This document shows positions 7,245 through 14,771 of a DNA stretch of 45,647 nucleotides, piece after piece; the first letter of the stretch is position 1; the number at the start of each line of letters is the position of its first letter. A program made the translations under genes and the position numbers. The stretch lies in contig NZ_JAAKZY010000073.1 of the NCBI RefSeq assembly GCF_011045015.1, forward strand, positions 1-45,647, written 5' to 3'. This DNA comes from Streptomyces scabichelini. Its GTDB lineage: Bacteria; Actinomycetota; Actinomycetes; Streptomycetales; Streptomycetaceae. The notes under the pieces are model-generated. The model was not told the origin of the DNA and made no database searches. It saw only the letters and a program-made list of their open reading frames with translations.

Positions 7245-8012
7245 ATGCAGCCGACCCAGCACAGCGCGGACTCACCCTTGACCGCCGATCTCGCCTACTT
7301 CGCCGCGCTCCAGGAGAACCTCACCGCGTTGGCCGCCGCCGAGCAGCCCGCCATCGAGCGCGCCGCCCGCGCCGTCGCGGACAGCGTCGCTGCCGGGGGC
7401 GTCGTCCACTACTTCGGCAGCGGCCATTCGCAGCTCGTGGCCCTCGAACCCCTGATGCGCGCGGGCGGCCTCGCACCGGTCGACGTCATCGCCGACCCGG
7501 CGCTCTCCCCCGTCGCCCCTCGGCACGCCGGCGCGGCCGAACGCGTCAGCGGCTACGCGGCGGCGATCCTTCGTACGGCGGATATCAGGGCGGGCGAGGT
7601 GGTGGTCGTCATCTCCAACTCCGGCATCAACGCCGTGCCGGTCGAATTCGCCCTCGGCGCCCGCGAGTCGGGCGCCACCGTCGTCGCCGTCACCAGCCGG
7701 GCCCACTCCCTGGCCGCCGAGTCCCGGCACGAGGGCGGGCAGCGGCTGCTTGACGTCGCCGACATCGTCATCGACACGCACGGCCACTCCGGTGACGCGG
7801 TCATACCTTTGGGCGACCTCGCCGTGGGCGCCATGTCGACCGTGGTGGGGGCGGCGATCGTCAACGCCCTGACCTGCCGGGCCGCCGAGCTGCTCGCCGA
7901 AGAGCACGGGCAGGCCCCGCCGTTGATCGTCAGTCAGAACACCGCTGAGGACGCCGAGCGCCACAACAGCGCGCTGCTGGAGCAGTTCAAGGACCGCTGT
8001 CCGCGAGGCTGA
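7245..8012 (+). CDS. SIS-domain phosphosugar-binding protein (UPF0309-like)
   Basis: The 255-residue protein has one SIS (sugar isomerase) domain at about residues 35-215. VHYFGSGHSQLVALE and VVVISNSGINAVPVEFALGARESGATVVAVTS form the phosphosugar pocket, followed by DVADIVIDTHGHSGD. This matches the Streptomyces UPF0309 group, some members of which are reported to act on GlcNAc-6-phosphate (from memory). A role as isomerase, etherase or dehydratase of an aminosugar phosphate fits its neighbours: a GlcNAc-releasing glycosidase, a DasR-like regulator and a sugar importer. ATG 7245 was chosen; a GTG at 7242 is equally possible, and GGAC/AGAGGACGG lies upstream. It is the first gene of the rightward aminosugar unit. 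Confidence 0.82.
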   Translation: MQPTQHSADSPLTADLAYFAALQENLTALAAAEQPAIERAARAVADSVAAGGVVHYFGSGHSQLVALEPLMRAGGLAPVDVIADPALSPVAPRHAGAAERVSGYAAAILRTADIRAGEVVVVISNSGINAVPVEFALGARESGATVVAVTSRAHSLAAESRHEGGQRLLDVADIVIDTHGHSGDAVIPLGDLAVGAMSTVVGAAIVNALTCRAAELLAEEHGQAPPLIVSQNTAEDAERHNSALLEQFKDRCPRG

Positions 8013-8019
8013 CGCACCG

Positions 8020-8067
8020 GTCCGCCGTCCGCGTCCGCCGTCCGCCGTCCGCCGTCCGCCGTCCGCC
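8020..8067 (+). repeat. Tandem 7-bp repeat GTCCGCC
   Basis: Seven head-to-tail GTCCGCC units (the second lacks one base) fill most of the 79-bp gap between the SIS gene and the solute-binding protein gene, ending 14 bp before the AAGGAGG ribosome-binding site. Such arrays vary in copy number by slippage. Confidence 0.9.
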
Positions 8068-8091
8068 CGACGAGACCACGCAAGGAGGCCG

Positions 8092-9438
8092 ATGATGAAG
8101 AGCACGCGCCGGGTGCGCCGCCGCATCGCCGCCGCGGCCTGCGCCGTCGCCCTCGTGCTGCCGCTGACCGCCTGCGAGGCGCTCACCCCCGGCAGCAAGG
8201 CCGCGGTTCCGGGGCCGCGAAGCGTGCCGTCCTCGACCGCCGTGCCGGACGACGACGTCACCCTGCGCCTCCAGTTCGCCGACGCCCCGCCGATGGTCGA
8301 CGCGCTGATCGCCGCGTTCGAGAAGGGCCATCCCGGGATCAGCGTCGAACCGCAGTACAAGACGTTCTCCGACTACGTCCAGAACCTCAAGCTCACCATG
8401 ACCTCCGACTCCGCCCCCGACATCGCGCAGTACGCGGTCGGGATGACGGACCTCGCGGAGGACGGCCACATCCTCGATCTGGCGCCGTACCGGGAGGCGT
8501 ACGGCTGGGACGAGTCGATCCCTCCGGTCAGCCTCGACCAGCTCACCGCGGGGCGGACCAGCGAGGCCACCGGCGGGCGGGCCCTGTTCGGGGTGCCGGC
8601 CGGCCTGTCGATGACCGGCATCTACTACAACAAGGAGCTCGCCGAGCAGGCCGGGATCGATGGTCCGCCCAGGACACTTGCGGAGTTCGAGGACCAGCTC
8701 GCCGCCGCGAAGGACGCGGGTCTGACGCCGCTCGGCGTCGGCGCCCTCGACTCCGGCGGTCTGCATCTGTGGGCCGGGCTCCTCAACCAGCTGATGCCCA
8801 CGGACGACTACTGGGACTGGGTCAACGGCACCGAGGGCGCCACCATCGAGACCCGGGCCGCGAGCATCGCCGGCGAGCGCGTCATCGAATGGGGCCGCAA
8901 GGGGTACTACAACGAGTCCGCGAACGGCACCGGACAGATCGACTCCACCGCCCAGTTCGCCGAGGGCGACAGCGTCTTCCTGGTCAACGGCAACTGGGCC
9001 GCCGGGCAGCTGGCGACCGTCATGGGGGACAACGTCGGCTTCTTCCCGATACCGGGCGAGCGCGCCGGCGCCCGCACGGTGGCCTCCGGGTTCAGCGTCG
9101 CGTACGCCGTCTCCTCCAGGACCGAACACCCCGAAGCGGCAGGCGCGTTCCTGGACTTCCTGACCTCGCCCGAAGCCGGCCAGATCATCAGCGACAACGG
9201 CTTCCTGCCACCCAACCCCGAGGCCGTGGCGAAACCGGAGGGCGTGCTCGCCGACATCGCGGAGGGCCACCGGCGGGCCATCGCCGACGACGGGATCACG
9301 ACGTTCCCCGACTTCGCCGCGCCCGCGATGCTCGACCGGCTGCGCTCCGGCGTGCAGAAACTCATCGCGCATCGCGTCGAGCCCGCGGACTACCTCGACT
9401 CACTTCAGGACGAGTGGGAGGAACACCATGCGGAGTAG
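8092..9438 (+). CDS. ABC sugar importer, solute-binding lipoprotein
   Basis: The 448-residue extracellular lipoprotein belongs to solute-binding family 1 (MalE-like). It has a basic N-terminus, a hydrophobic core and the lipobox LTAC with Cys28. The mature part opens VTLRLQFADAPPMVDALIAAFEKGHPGI, as in CUT1 binding proteins, followed by QYAVGMTDLAEDG and the MTGIYYNKELAEQAGI hinge region. An ideal AAGGAGG (8082-8088) precedes ATG 8092; ATG 8095 is an alternative. The 3' end overlaps the first permease by 11 bp, so the three transporter genes are translationally coupled. Substrate is inferred to be a GlcNAc-containing oligosaccharide from the GH89 and SIS neighbours. No ATPase gene is present; Streptomyces importers of this class usually share MsiK. 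Confidence 0.92.
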   Translation: MMKSTRRVRRRIAAAACAVALVLPLTACEALTPGSKAAVPGPRSVPSSTAVPDDDVTLRLQFADAPPMVDALIAAFEKGHPGISVEPQYKTFSDYVQNLKLTMTSDSAPDIAQYAVGMTDLAEDGHILDLAPYREAYGWDESIPPVSLDQLTAGRTSEATGGRALFGVPAGLSMTGIYYNKELAEQAGIDGPPRTLAEFEDQLAAAKDAGLTPLGVGALDSGGLHLWAGLLNQLMPTDDYWDWVNGTEGATIETRAASIAGERVIEWGRKGYYNESANGTGQIDSTAQFAEGDSVFLVNGNWAAGQLATVMGDNVGFFPIPGERAGARTVASGFSVAYAVSSRTEHPEAAGAFLDFLTSPEAGQIISDNGFLPPNPEAVAKPEGVLADIAEGHRRAIADDGITTFPDFAAPAMLDRLRSGVQKLIAHRVEPADYLDSLQDEWEEHHAE

Positions 9439-10327
9439 GCCGCCGGTTCGGTCTCCGGGCGTCCGCAGGCGCGGCCGGTGGCGCGGCTATGTGTACGTGC
9501 TGCCCGCGTTCCTCGTCTACCTGGCCTTCGCGGTGCTGCCCGCCCTGCACACGGCGTACCTGTCGCTGTTCGAGTGGGACGGCGTCACGCTGGGCGACTG
9601 GGTCGGCCTCGGCAACTACCAGGAGATCCTCCAGGACGCCGTCCTGCGCCGGTCCGTGGTCAACGCCCTGGTGCTGGTGGTGTTCTTCTCCTTCGTCCCC
9701 ATCGTGCTCGGCCTGGCGATGACCGGCCTCCTGGCCCGCTACCGAAGGCCCGGCATGGGGGCGTACCGCTTCCTGTTCATGCTGCCGCAGGTCGTCCCCC
9801 TCGTCGCGGTGGGTGTGACGTGGCGCTGGCTGTACGGGGACGACGGGCTGGTGAACCAGGCGTTCCGCGCGGTCGGCCTGGACGGCGTGACCCGGGCGTG
9901 GCTGGGCGACTTCGGCGCCGCGCTGATCGCGGTGGGCGTCGTGGGCACCTGGGTGCTGAGCGGCCTGTGCATGATGCTCTTCCTCAGCGGTGTGCAGAAG
10001 GTGGACCCCAACCTGTACGAGGCGGCCCGGCTCGACGGGGCGGGCCCGGTCCGGGAGTTCGTCTCCGTCACCCTGCCGCATCTGCGCGGCGAGCTCGCCA
10101 TCGCCATGACCGTGACAATGGTGGCCGCACTGGCCAGCTTCGACATCGTGTACGTGACGACGAACGGCGGCCCGGGCGAGCAGACGACCGTCCCCGGCCT
10201 CCTCGTGTACCGGCTGGCGTTCTCCGAGGGCAAGGTCGGGCTCGCCGCGGCTCTGGCCGTCGTCCTCGGCTGCCTGATACTCGCGATCGTCTACCTCATC
10301 AACCGTCTGTCGAGGCCGGAGAAATGA
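9428..10327 (+). CDS. ABC sugar importer permease (MalF-like)
   Basis: The 299-residue integral membrane protein has six predicted membrane segments, beginning YVYVLPAFLVYLAFAVLPAL, and the cytoplasmic EAA loop YEAARLDGAGPVREFVSVTLP that contacts the ATPase. It belongs to the CUT1 carbohydrate-importer permeases. The ATG at 9428 lies inside the end of the binding-protein gene, and the stop TGA overlaps the ATG of the next permease by ATGA. This shows a single operon. The gene supplies one half of the membrane channel of the putative aminosugar importer. Confidence 0.93.
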   Translation: MRSRPPVRSPGVRRRGRWRGYVYVLPAFLVYLAFAVLPALHTAYLSLFEWDGVTLGDWVGLGNYQEILQDAVLRRSVVNALVLVVFFSFVPIVLGLAMTGLLARYRRPGMGAYRFLFMLPQVVPLVAVGVTWRWLYGDDGLVNQAFRAVGLDGVTRAWLGDFGAALIAVGVVGTWVLSGLCMMLFLSGVQKVDPNLYEAARLDGAGPVREFVSVTLPHLRGELAIAMTVTMVAALASFDIVYVTTNGGPGEQTTVPGLLVYRLAFSEGKVGLAAALAVVLGCLILAIVYLINRLSRPEK

Positions 10328-11151
10328 ACACCGCCACGCGATCGGAACGCTGGTCCGGCTACGTCCTCCTGACCGTCATGGCGCTCGCCGTCGTGATTCC
10401 GTTCCTCAGTGTCTTCCTGGCCTCCGTGCAGCCCGCGGGCACGCCGGTGGTGGGTCTGACCTGGCCGGAGCGGTGGAGTTGGGACAACTACGAGCAGGCA
10501 TGGTCGGTGGCCGGGTTCTCCGACCTGATCAGGCACAGCCTCATCATCGCGGTCGGTGTCGTGCCCGCCTGCCTGGTTCTCGCCTCGCTGGCGGGCTACG
10601 CGCTCGGCACCATGAGGCTGCCGGGCGGCAACGCGGTCGCGGCCTTCTTCATCGCCGGCCTCACCATCCCGGTCGAGGCGATCGTGGTCCCGCTCTACTT
10701 CGACCTGCGGAGCCTCGGCCTGACCAACTCGTTTCTGGGCGTGATCCTGGTGGAGATCGCGCTGTTCCTGCCGTTCAGCGTGTTCTGGATGCGCACCCAC
10801 TTCCAGTCCACGCCCGCGTCACTGGTGGAGGCGGCCCGCATCGACGGCGCCTCGTCGGGCACGATCCTGCTCCGGGTGCTGCTCCCGCTGGCCCGCCCGT
10901 CCCTGATGACGCTCGGTCTTCTCGTCTTCATGTGGTCGTGGAAGCAGTTCCTGCTGGTGCTGGTCCTCATCCAGGACACGACCAAGCACACCGCGCCCGC
11001 CGGTCTTGGTTTCTTCGTGGGTCAGAACACCACGGACATCCCGACGCTGGCCGCGGGCACGATCATCGTGATGGTGCCGATCCTGATCCTCTTCGTGATC
11101 TTCCAGCGCAGCTTCATCGCGGGGCTGCTCCAGGGCGCGACGAAGGGATGA
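10324..11151 (+). CDS. ABC sugar importer permease (MalG-like)
   Basis: The 275-residue CUT1 permease has six membrane segments and an EAA loop at VEAARIDGASSGTILLRVLLPLARP. It is the second channel subunit of the importer; its ATG overlaps the stop of the first permease by four bases. It is the last gene of the unit. The 59 bp downstream contain repeated GAGGGGATG words and only a weak GGGC/GCCC hairpin, so the operon end is not clearly marked. A convergent small gene follows. Confidence 0.93.
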   Translation: MNTATRSERWSGYVLLTVMALAVVIPFLSVFLASVQPAGTPVVGLTWPERWSWDNYEQAWSVAGFSDLIRHSLIIAVGVVPACLVLASLAGYALGTMRLPGGNAVAAFFIAGLTIPVEAIVVPLYFDLRSLGLTNSFLGVILVEIALFLPFSVFWMRTHFQSTPASLVEAARIDGASSGTILLRVLLPLARPSLMTLGLLVFMWSWKQFLLVLVLIQDTTKHTAPAGLGFFVGQNTTDIPTLAAGTIIVMVPILILFVIFQRSFIAGLLQGATKG

Positions 11152-11210
11152 GGGGATGGACGAGGGGATGAAGGATCAACGACGCGGGCAGGGGACGGGC
11201 GGCTGCCCGG

Positions 11211-11411
11211 TCACGCCGCCTTCGACGGGTTCGCGGGAGAGTGGGAGTGCGGGGATGCCGCCGCCCACTCCATCACGAGCCGCTGGTACTCCAGTCGCTG
11301 CTCGCCGCTGAGTGTGCCACCGGTCCGCAGCCACAGGGCCCGGATCTCCTCGTTGACCTCGGCGGCCGATCGCCCGGTGGCGAGCGGTGCACGATGTGGA
11401 GTGGTGGACAT
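11211..11411 (-). CDS. Small conserved hypothetical protein, 66 aa
   Basis: The predicted 66-residue soluble protein contains AAEVNEEIRALWLRTGGTLSGEQRLEYQRLVMEWAAA, a helical pattern common in short Streptomyces proteins of unknown role. It lies on the minus strand between the sugar permease and the ROK regulator gene. The ATG at 11411 was chosen because the longer open frame upstream has no coding character. The tail PHSHSPANPSKAA is low in complexity. No domain, membrane segment or signal peptide is visible; I do not recognise a function. Confidence 0.6.
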   Translation of the reverse strand: MSTTPHRAPLATGRSAAEVNEEIRALWLRTGGTLSGEQRLEYQRLVMEWAAASPHSHSPANPSKAA

Positions 11412-11502
11412 GCCGTGAATCATACGGGGCTCGATGTGAAGGCCATGTGAGTAGCCGCCGTCATCGCGGCTACTCGAAAGTAGCAGCTCAGGGGCGGCGA
11501 CC

Positions 11503-12663
11503 TCACGCTTCCGCGGCCCCCAGGACCAGCACCTGGATCGCCAGTACGGCCGCTCCGCGCGCCCAGTCGTGGAAGTCGGACACCTTGGTCTCCAGGTTGA
11601 CCGGTTCCGCCCGCGGGTGGCGTCCCGCGAGGATGGCCTCCTGGACCACCGGTTCCGCCACGTCGACCAGGCCCACGCCCTCGCCGGCGAGGAGGATCTT
11701 CTGGGGTATGGCGAAATTCGCGATCTGCGCGACCAGCGTGCCCAGGGCGCGGGCCGCCTCGTCGATGACGCGGGCGGCCATCGGTTCGCCTTCGGCGGCG
11801 AGGGCGAGGATCTCGTCGTACGACACATCACGGCCGGTCGCGGCCCGGATCTGGTAGCGGATGCTGGGGATGGTCAGCAGGGAGACGGCGCTGCCGCGCT
11901 CGCCGTCGGGGGTGAGCGGGCCGTTGGGGTTCACGATCCAGAAGCGGCCGTAGCCCACTCCGTCCTCCGCGGTCGCGACCCGTTTGCCGCAGTTCACCAG
12001 CGCGTAACCGATGCCCGCGCCGATGGTGAGGACCGCGAACCGGTCGAGGCCGCGGCCCGCGCCGAACCAGCTCTCGGCCTCGACGAGCGCCGCCACGTCG
12101 TTCTCGACGACGACGGGCAGCCCGGTGCGCTCCTCGACGAGTCGGCCCAGGGGTACGTCGTGCCAGTCGAGGAAGGCCGACTCGTCGACGACGGACCGGT
12201 CCTCGGCACGGCCGCCGATGCCGATGCCGATCCCGGCCAGACCGGGGAAATCGCGCGCGAACCCGTCCGTCAACTCCCGTAGTACATCCACGACTTCGTC
12301 CGGGTCATGGCCGGCGAGCGGACGGTCGCGGCGGGCCACGATGTCGCTTCTGAGTGTGGTGACGACGCCGTACACCATGTCCTGTGTGATCTTGAAGCCC
12401 GCGAACATGCGGGATTCGGCGACGATGTCCAGGGGTTGGGAAGGGCGGCCCTGACGCACCTCGGCGAGCGTGGCGCCCTCGGCGACCTCGACCAGCAGGC
12501 CCGACTCGATGAGCGGCTTCGTCAGCCGGGTGACGCTGCCCGCGGAGAGGTCGAGTCGCCGGGCGAGTTCACTGCGCGACAGCGGGCCGTGGGTGAGCAC
12601 CTCGATCGCCACGGCACGCTCGCCGGGACTGAGCGGCAGCCAACTGGCGGCAAGTGTGGTCAT
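11503..12663 (-). CDS. ROK-family transcriptional repressor (NagC/XylR type)
   Basis: The 386-residue protein has an N-terminal winged helix (about 10-70; LSRSELARRLDLSAGSVTRLTKPLIESGLLVE) and a ROK sugar-kinase-like domain. That domain includes GIGIGIGGRAED, VVVENDVAALVEAESWFGAGRG and FAVLTIGAGIGYALV. The usual ROK zinc-binding CxCGxxGC motif is absent, as in many regulator-only members. I chose ATG 12663; the longer frame to 13089 runs through the promoter region. The gene is divergent from the sugar importer operon starting at 12851, the classic arrangement for a local repressor whose inducer is the imported sugar. GGAAGCA repeats between the two genes are candidate operators. Confidence 0.9.
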   Translation of the reverse strand: MTTLAASWLPLSPGERAVAIEVLTHGPLSRSELARRLDLSAGSVTRLTKPLIESGLLVEVAEGATLAEVRQGRPSQPLDIVAESRMFAGFKITQDMVYGVVTTLRSDIVARRDRPLAGHDPDEVVDVLRELTDGFARDFPGLAGIGIGIGGRAEDRSVVDESAFLDWHDVPLGRLVEERTGLPVVVENDVAALVEAESWFGAGRGLDRFAVLTIGAGIGYALVNCGKRVATAEDGVGYGRFWIVNPNGPLTPDGERGSAVSLLTIPSIRYQIRAATGRDVSYDEILALAAEGEPMAARVIDEAARALGTLVAQIANFAIPQKILLAGEGVGLVDVAEPVVQEAILAGRHPRAEPVNLETKVSDFHDWARGAAVLAIQVLVLGAAEA

Positions 12664-12699
12664 GACCGCATCCTCGCATGTTTCGCCGTATGTTTTCTT

Positions 12700-12757
12700 T
12701 TGCAGTGGAAGCAATGTAGAAACGATACGGCCACACCGAGGCCGGAAGCACTGCTTC
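12700..12757. promoter_or_regulatory. Candidate ROK operators in the divergent promoter region
   Basis: The region 12664-12850 is unusually AT-rich. It holds TTGC-N7-GCAA (12700-12714) and the palindrome GAAGCA-C-TGCTTC (12745-12757). The word GGAAGCA occurs in both (12707-12713 and 12744-12750). A TTGACG at 12779-12784 could be a -35 for the rightward operon, but its -10 is poor. Confidence 0.45.
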
Positions 12758-12850
12758 AAGAAGATGCGTGCACGACTCTTGACGTACAGATTATTCCGCA
12801 TCAAAAGTAAGTGAGGCCCAAGGACGAGCCGCAGAGCAGGGAGTCCCCCG

Positions 12851-13804
12851 ATGACCGTCGCCTCCAGCAGCCCACCATCCCGCGTACCACTCAGTGGTGC
12901 CGAAGCCGTGGCCCCCGTGAAGAAGGCCAAGGCCCGGCCTCGCGGTGACGGCGCCCTCGCGGCCGTCTTCATCGCACCGGCCATGCTGGGCTTCCTGGTC
13001 TTCCTGCTCTGGCCCACGCTGCGCGGCATCTGGCTCAGCTTCACCCGGTACAACCTGCTGACGCCGGCGGAGTGGGTGGGCCTGGACAACTACGTCCGTA
13101 TGGTCAACGACCCGATCTTCTGGGACTCGTTGTGGGTCACCGTCGAGTATGTGGTGATCAACATCGGCGTCCAGACGGTCGCGGCGCTCGCCATCGCGGT
13201 CCTGCTCCAGCGGCTCACGCAGTCGGCCGTACTGCGGGGCATCGTGCTCACGCCGTATCTGATGTCGAACGTCGTCGCCGGTCTCGTCTGGCTCTGGATG
13301 CTCGACACCCAGCTCGGCATCGGCAACGAGATCATCAGCGGTCTCGGCTTCGACCGCATCCCCTTCCTCGCCGACGAGACCTGGGCCATCCCCACCATCG
13401 CCCTGATCAACGTCTGGCGGCACGTCGGCTACACCGCCCTTCTCCTGTTCGCCGGGCTTCAGGCGATCCCGAACACCATGTACGAGGCGGCCAGGGTCGA
13501 CGGCGCGAGTGAGTGGCGGATGTTCTGGCGGATCACGATGCCGCTGCTGCGGCCGGTGCTGGCGGTGGTGCTGATCATGACGGTGATCGGTTCGTTCCAG
13601 GTCTTCGACACCGTCGCGGTGACCACCGCGGGCGGCCCGGCGAACGCGACCAACGTCCTGCAGTTCTACATCTACGGCTCCGCCTTCGGCCGCTTCCAGT
13701 TCGGCTACGCCTCGGCGATGTCCGTCGCCCTGCTGATCGTGCTGAGCGCGATCACCGTCCTGCAGTACCGGCTCACCCGGGCCGGCCAGAGCGACCTCGC
13801 CTGA
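12851..13804 (+). CDS. ABC sugar importer permease (MalF-like), second system
   Basis: The 317-residue CUT1 permease has a cytoplasmic N-terminal tail of about 40 residues, six membrane segments (first AVFIAPAMLGFLVFLLWPTL) and an EAA loop at YEAARVDGASEWRMFWRITMPLLRP. It is the first gene of a four-gene operon (permease, permease, binding protein, oxidoreductase) divergent from the ROK repressor. The ATG at 12851 follows AGGGAG. Here the permeases precede the binding protein, unlike the first importer. The substrate is unknown; a sugar or sugar acid handled by the downstream Gfo/Idh-like protein is likely. Confidence 0.93.
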   Translation: MTVASSSPPSRVPLSGAEAVAPVKKAKARPRGDGALAAVFIAPAMLGFLVFLLWPTLRGIWLSFTRYNLLTPAEWVGLDNYVRMVNDPIFWDSLWVTVEYVVINIGVQTVAALAIAVLLQRLTQSAVLRGIVLTPYLMSNVVAGLVWLWMLDTQLGIGNEIISGLGFDRIPFLADETWAIPTIALINVWRHVGYTALLLFAGLQAIPNTMYEAARVDGASEWRMFWRITMPLLRPVLAVVLIMTVIGSFQVFDTVAVTTAGGPANATNVLQFYIYGSAFGRFQFGYASAMSVALLIVLSAITVLQYRLTRAGQSDLA

Positions 13805-13822
13805 CGGAAGGGAGACACCGAC

Positions 13823-14761
13823 ATGGCTGCTGTGACCACCACACCGACCGGGGCGCCCGAGGCGCCCGGGATACGACCGGAGCGGCGCAGGTTCTCCTTC
13901 GGGCGGGCCGCGGCCTGGACCGGGATGGGCCTGATCGTCCTCATCACCCTGCTGCCCTTCTACTGGATCCTGCGCACCGCGCTCTCCACCAACGCGGGCC
14001 TGGGCGCCGACCCCACCAACCCCCTGCCGGTCGACCTCACCACCAGCGGCTTCGAGCGGGCCCTCGGTCTGCAGTCCGCCGAGGAGGCGGTCGCGCAGGG
14101 CGGCGCGGGCGGCGGGCTCGACTTCTGGCGCTATCTGCTCAACTCGGTGCTCGTCTCGACCCTGGTCACCGGTTGTCAGATCTTCTTCTCCGCGATGGCC
14201 GCGTACGCCTTCGCACGGCTGCACTGGCGTGGCCGGGACAAGGTGTTCGGCCTGTTCCTGGCCGGGCTGATGGTGCCGACCATCTTCACGCTGCTGCCGA
14301 ACTTCGTGCTCATCAAGGAACTCCAGCTGGTGGACACGCTGCTCGGCATCGCGCTGCCGACGATGTTCATGACGCCGTTCGCGGTGTTCTTCCTGCGGCA
14401 GTTCTTCATGAACATCCCCCTGGAGGTCGAGGAGGCGGCGCTGCTCGACGGCGCCGGCAAGGTCAAGATCTTCTTCCGGGTGATTCTCCCGATGGCGGCC
14501 ACGCCGATCATCACGCTGTCCGTGCTGACGTACATCACCTCCTGGAACGACTACTTCTGGCCGCTGATGGTCTCCTACAGCGACAGCTCGCGCGTCCTTA
14601 CCGTGGCGCTGGCGGTCTTCCGGGCGCAGACCCCGGCGACCGGCGTCGACTGGTCCGGGCTCATGGCGGCGACGCTGATCGCCGCGCTGCCGATGCTGGT
14701 GCTGTTCGCCTGCTTCGCCCGCCGCATCGTCAGCTCCATCGGCTTCACCGGGATCAAGTGA
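13823..14761 (+). CDS. ABC sugar importer permease (MalG-like), second system
   Basis: The 312-residue permease has six membrane segments, an EAA loop at LEVEEAALLDGAGKVKIFFRVILP, and a periplasm-facing insertion after the first helix (STNAGLGADPTNPLPVDL and the following Gly/Glu-rich stretch). It starts 18 bp after the first permease, behind GGAAGGGAG, and ends 10 bp before the binding-protein ATG. It forms the heterodimeric channel with the preceding gene product. Reading frame and codon use are uniform with the neighbours. Confidence 0.93.
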   Translation: MAAVTTTPTGAPEAPGIRPERRRFSFGRAAAWTGMGLIVLITLLPFYWILRTALSTNAGLGADPTNPLPVDLTTSGFERALGLQSAEEAVAQGGAGGGLDFWRYLLNSVLVSTLVTGCQIFFSAMAAYAFARLHWRGRDKVFGLFLAGLMVPTIFTLLPNFVLIKELQLVDTLLGIALPTMFMTPFAVFFLRQFFMNIPLEVEEAALLDGAGKVKIFFRVILPMAATPIITLSVLTYITSWNDYFWPLMVSYSDSSRVLTVALAVFRAQTPATGVDWSGLMAATLIAALPMLVLFACFARRIVSSIGFTGIK

Positions 14762-14771
14762 GGGAATGACC

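Noticed and set aside
8020..8067. Possible CRISPR-like array
   Set aside because: Units are 7 bp with no spacers; it is a simple tandem repeat. No other direct-repeat array with spacers was seen.
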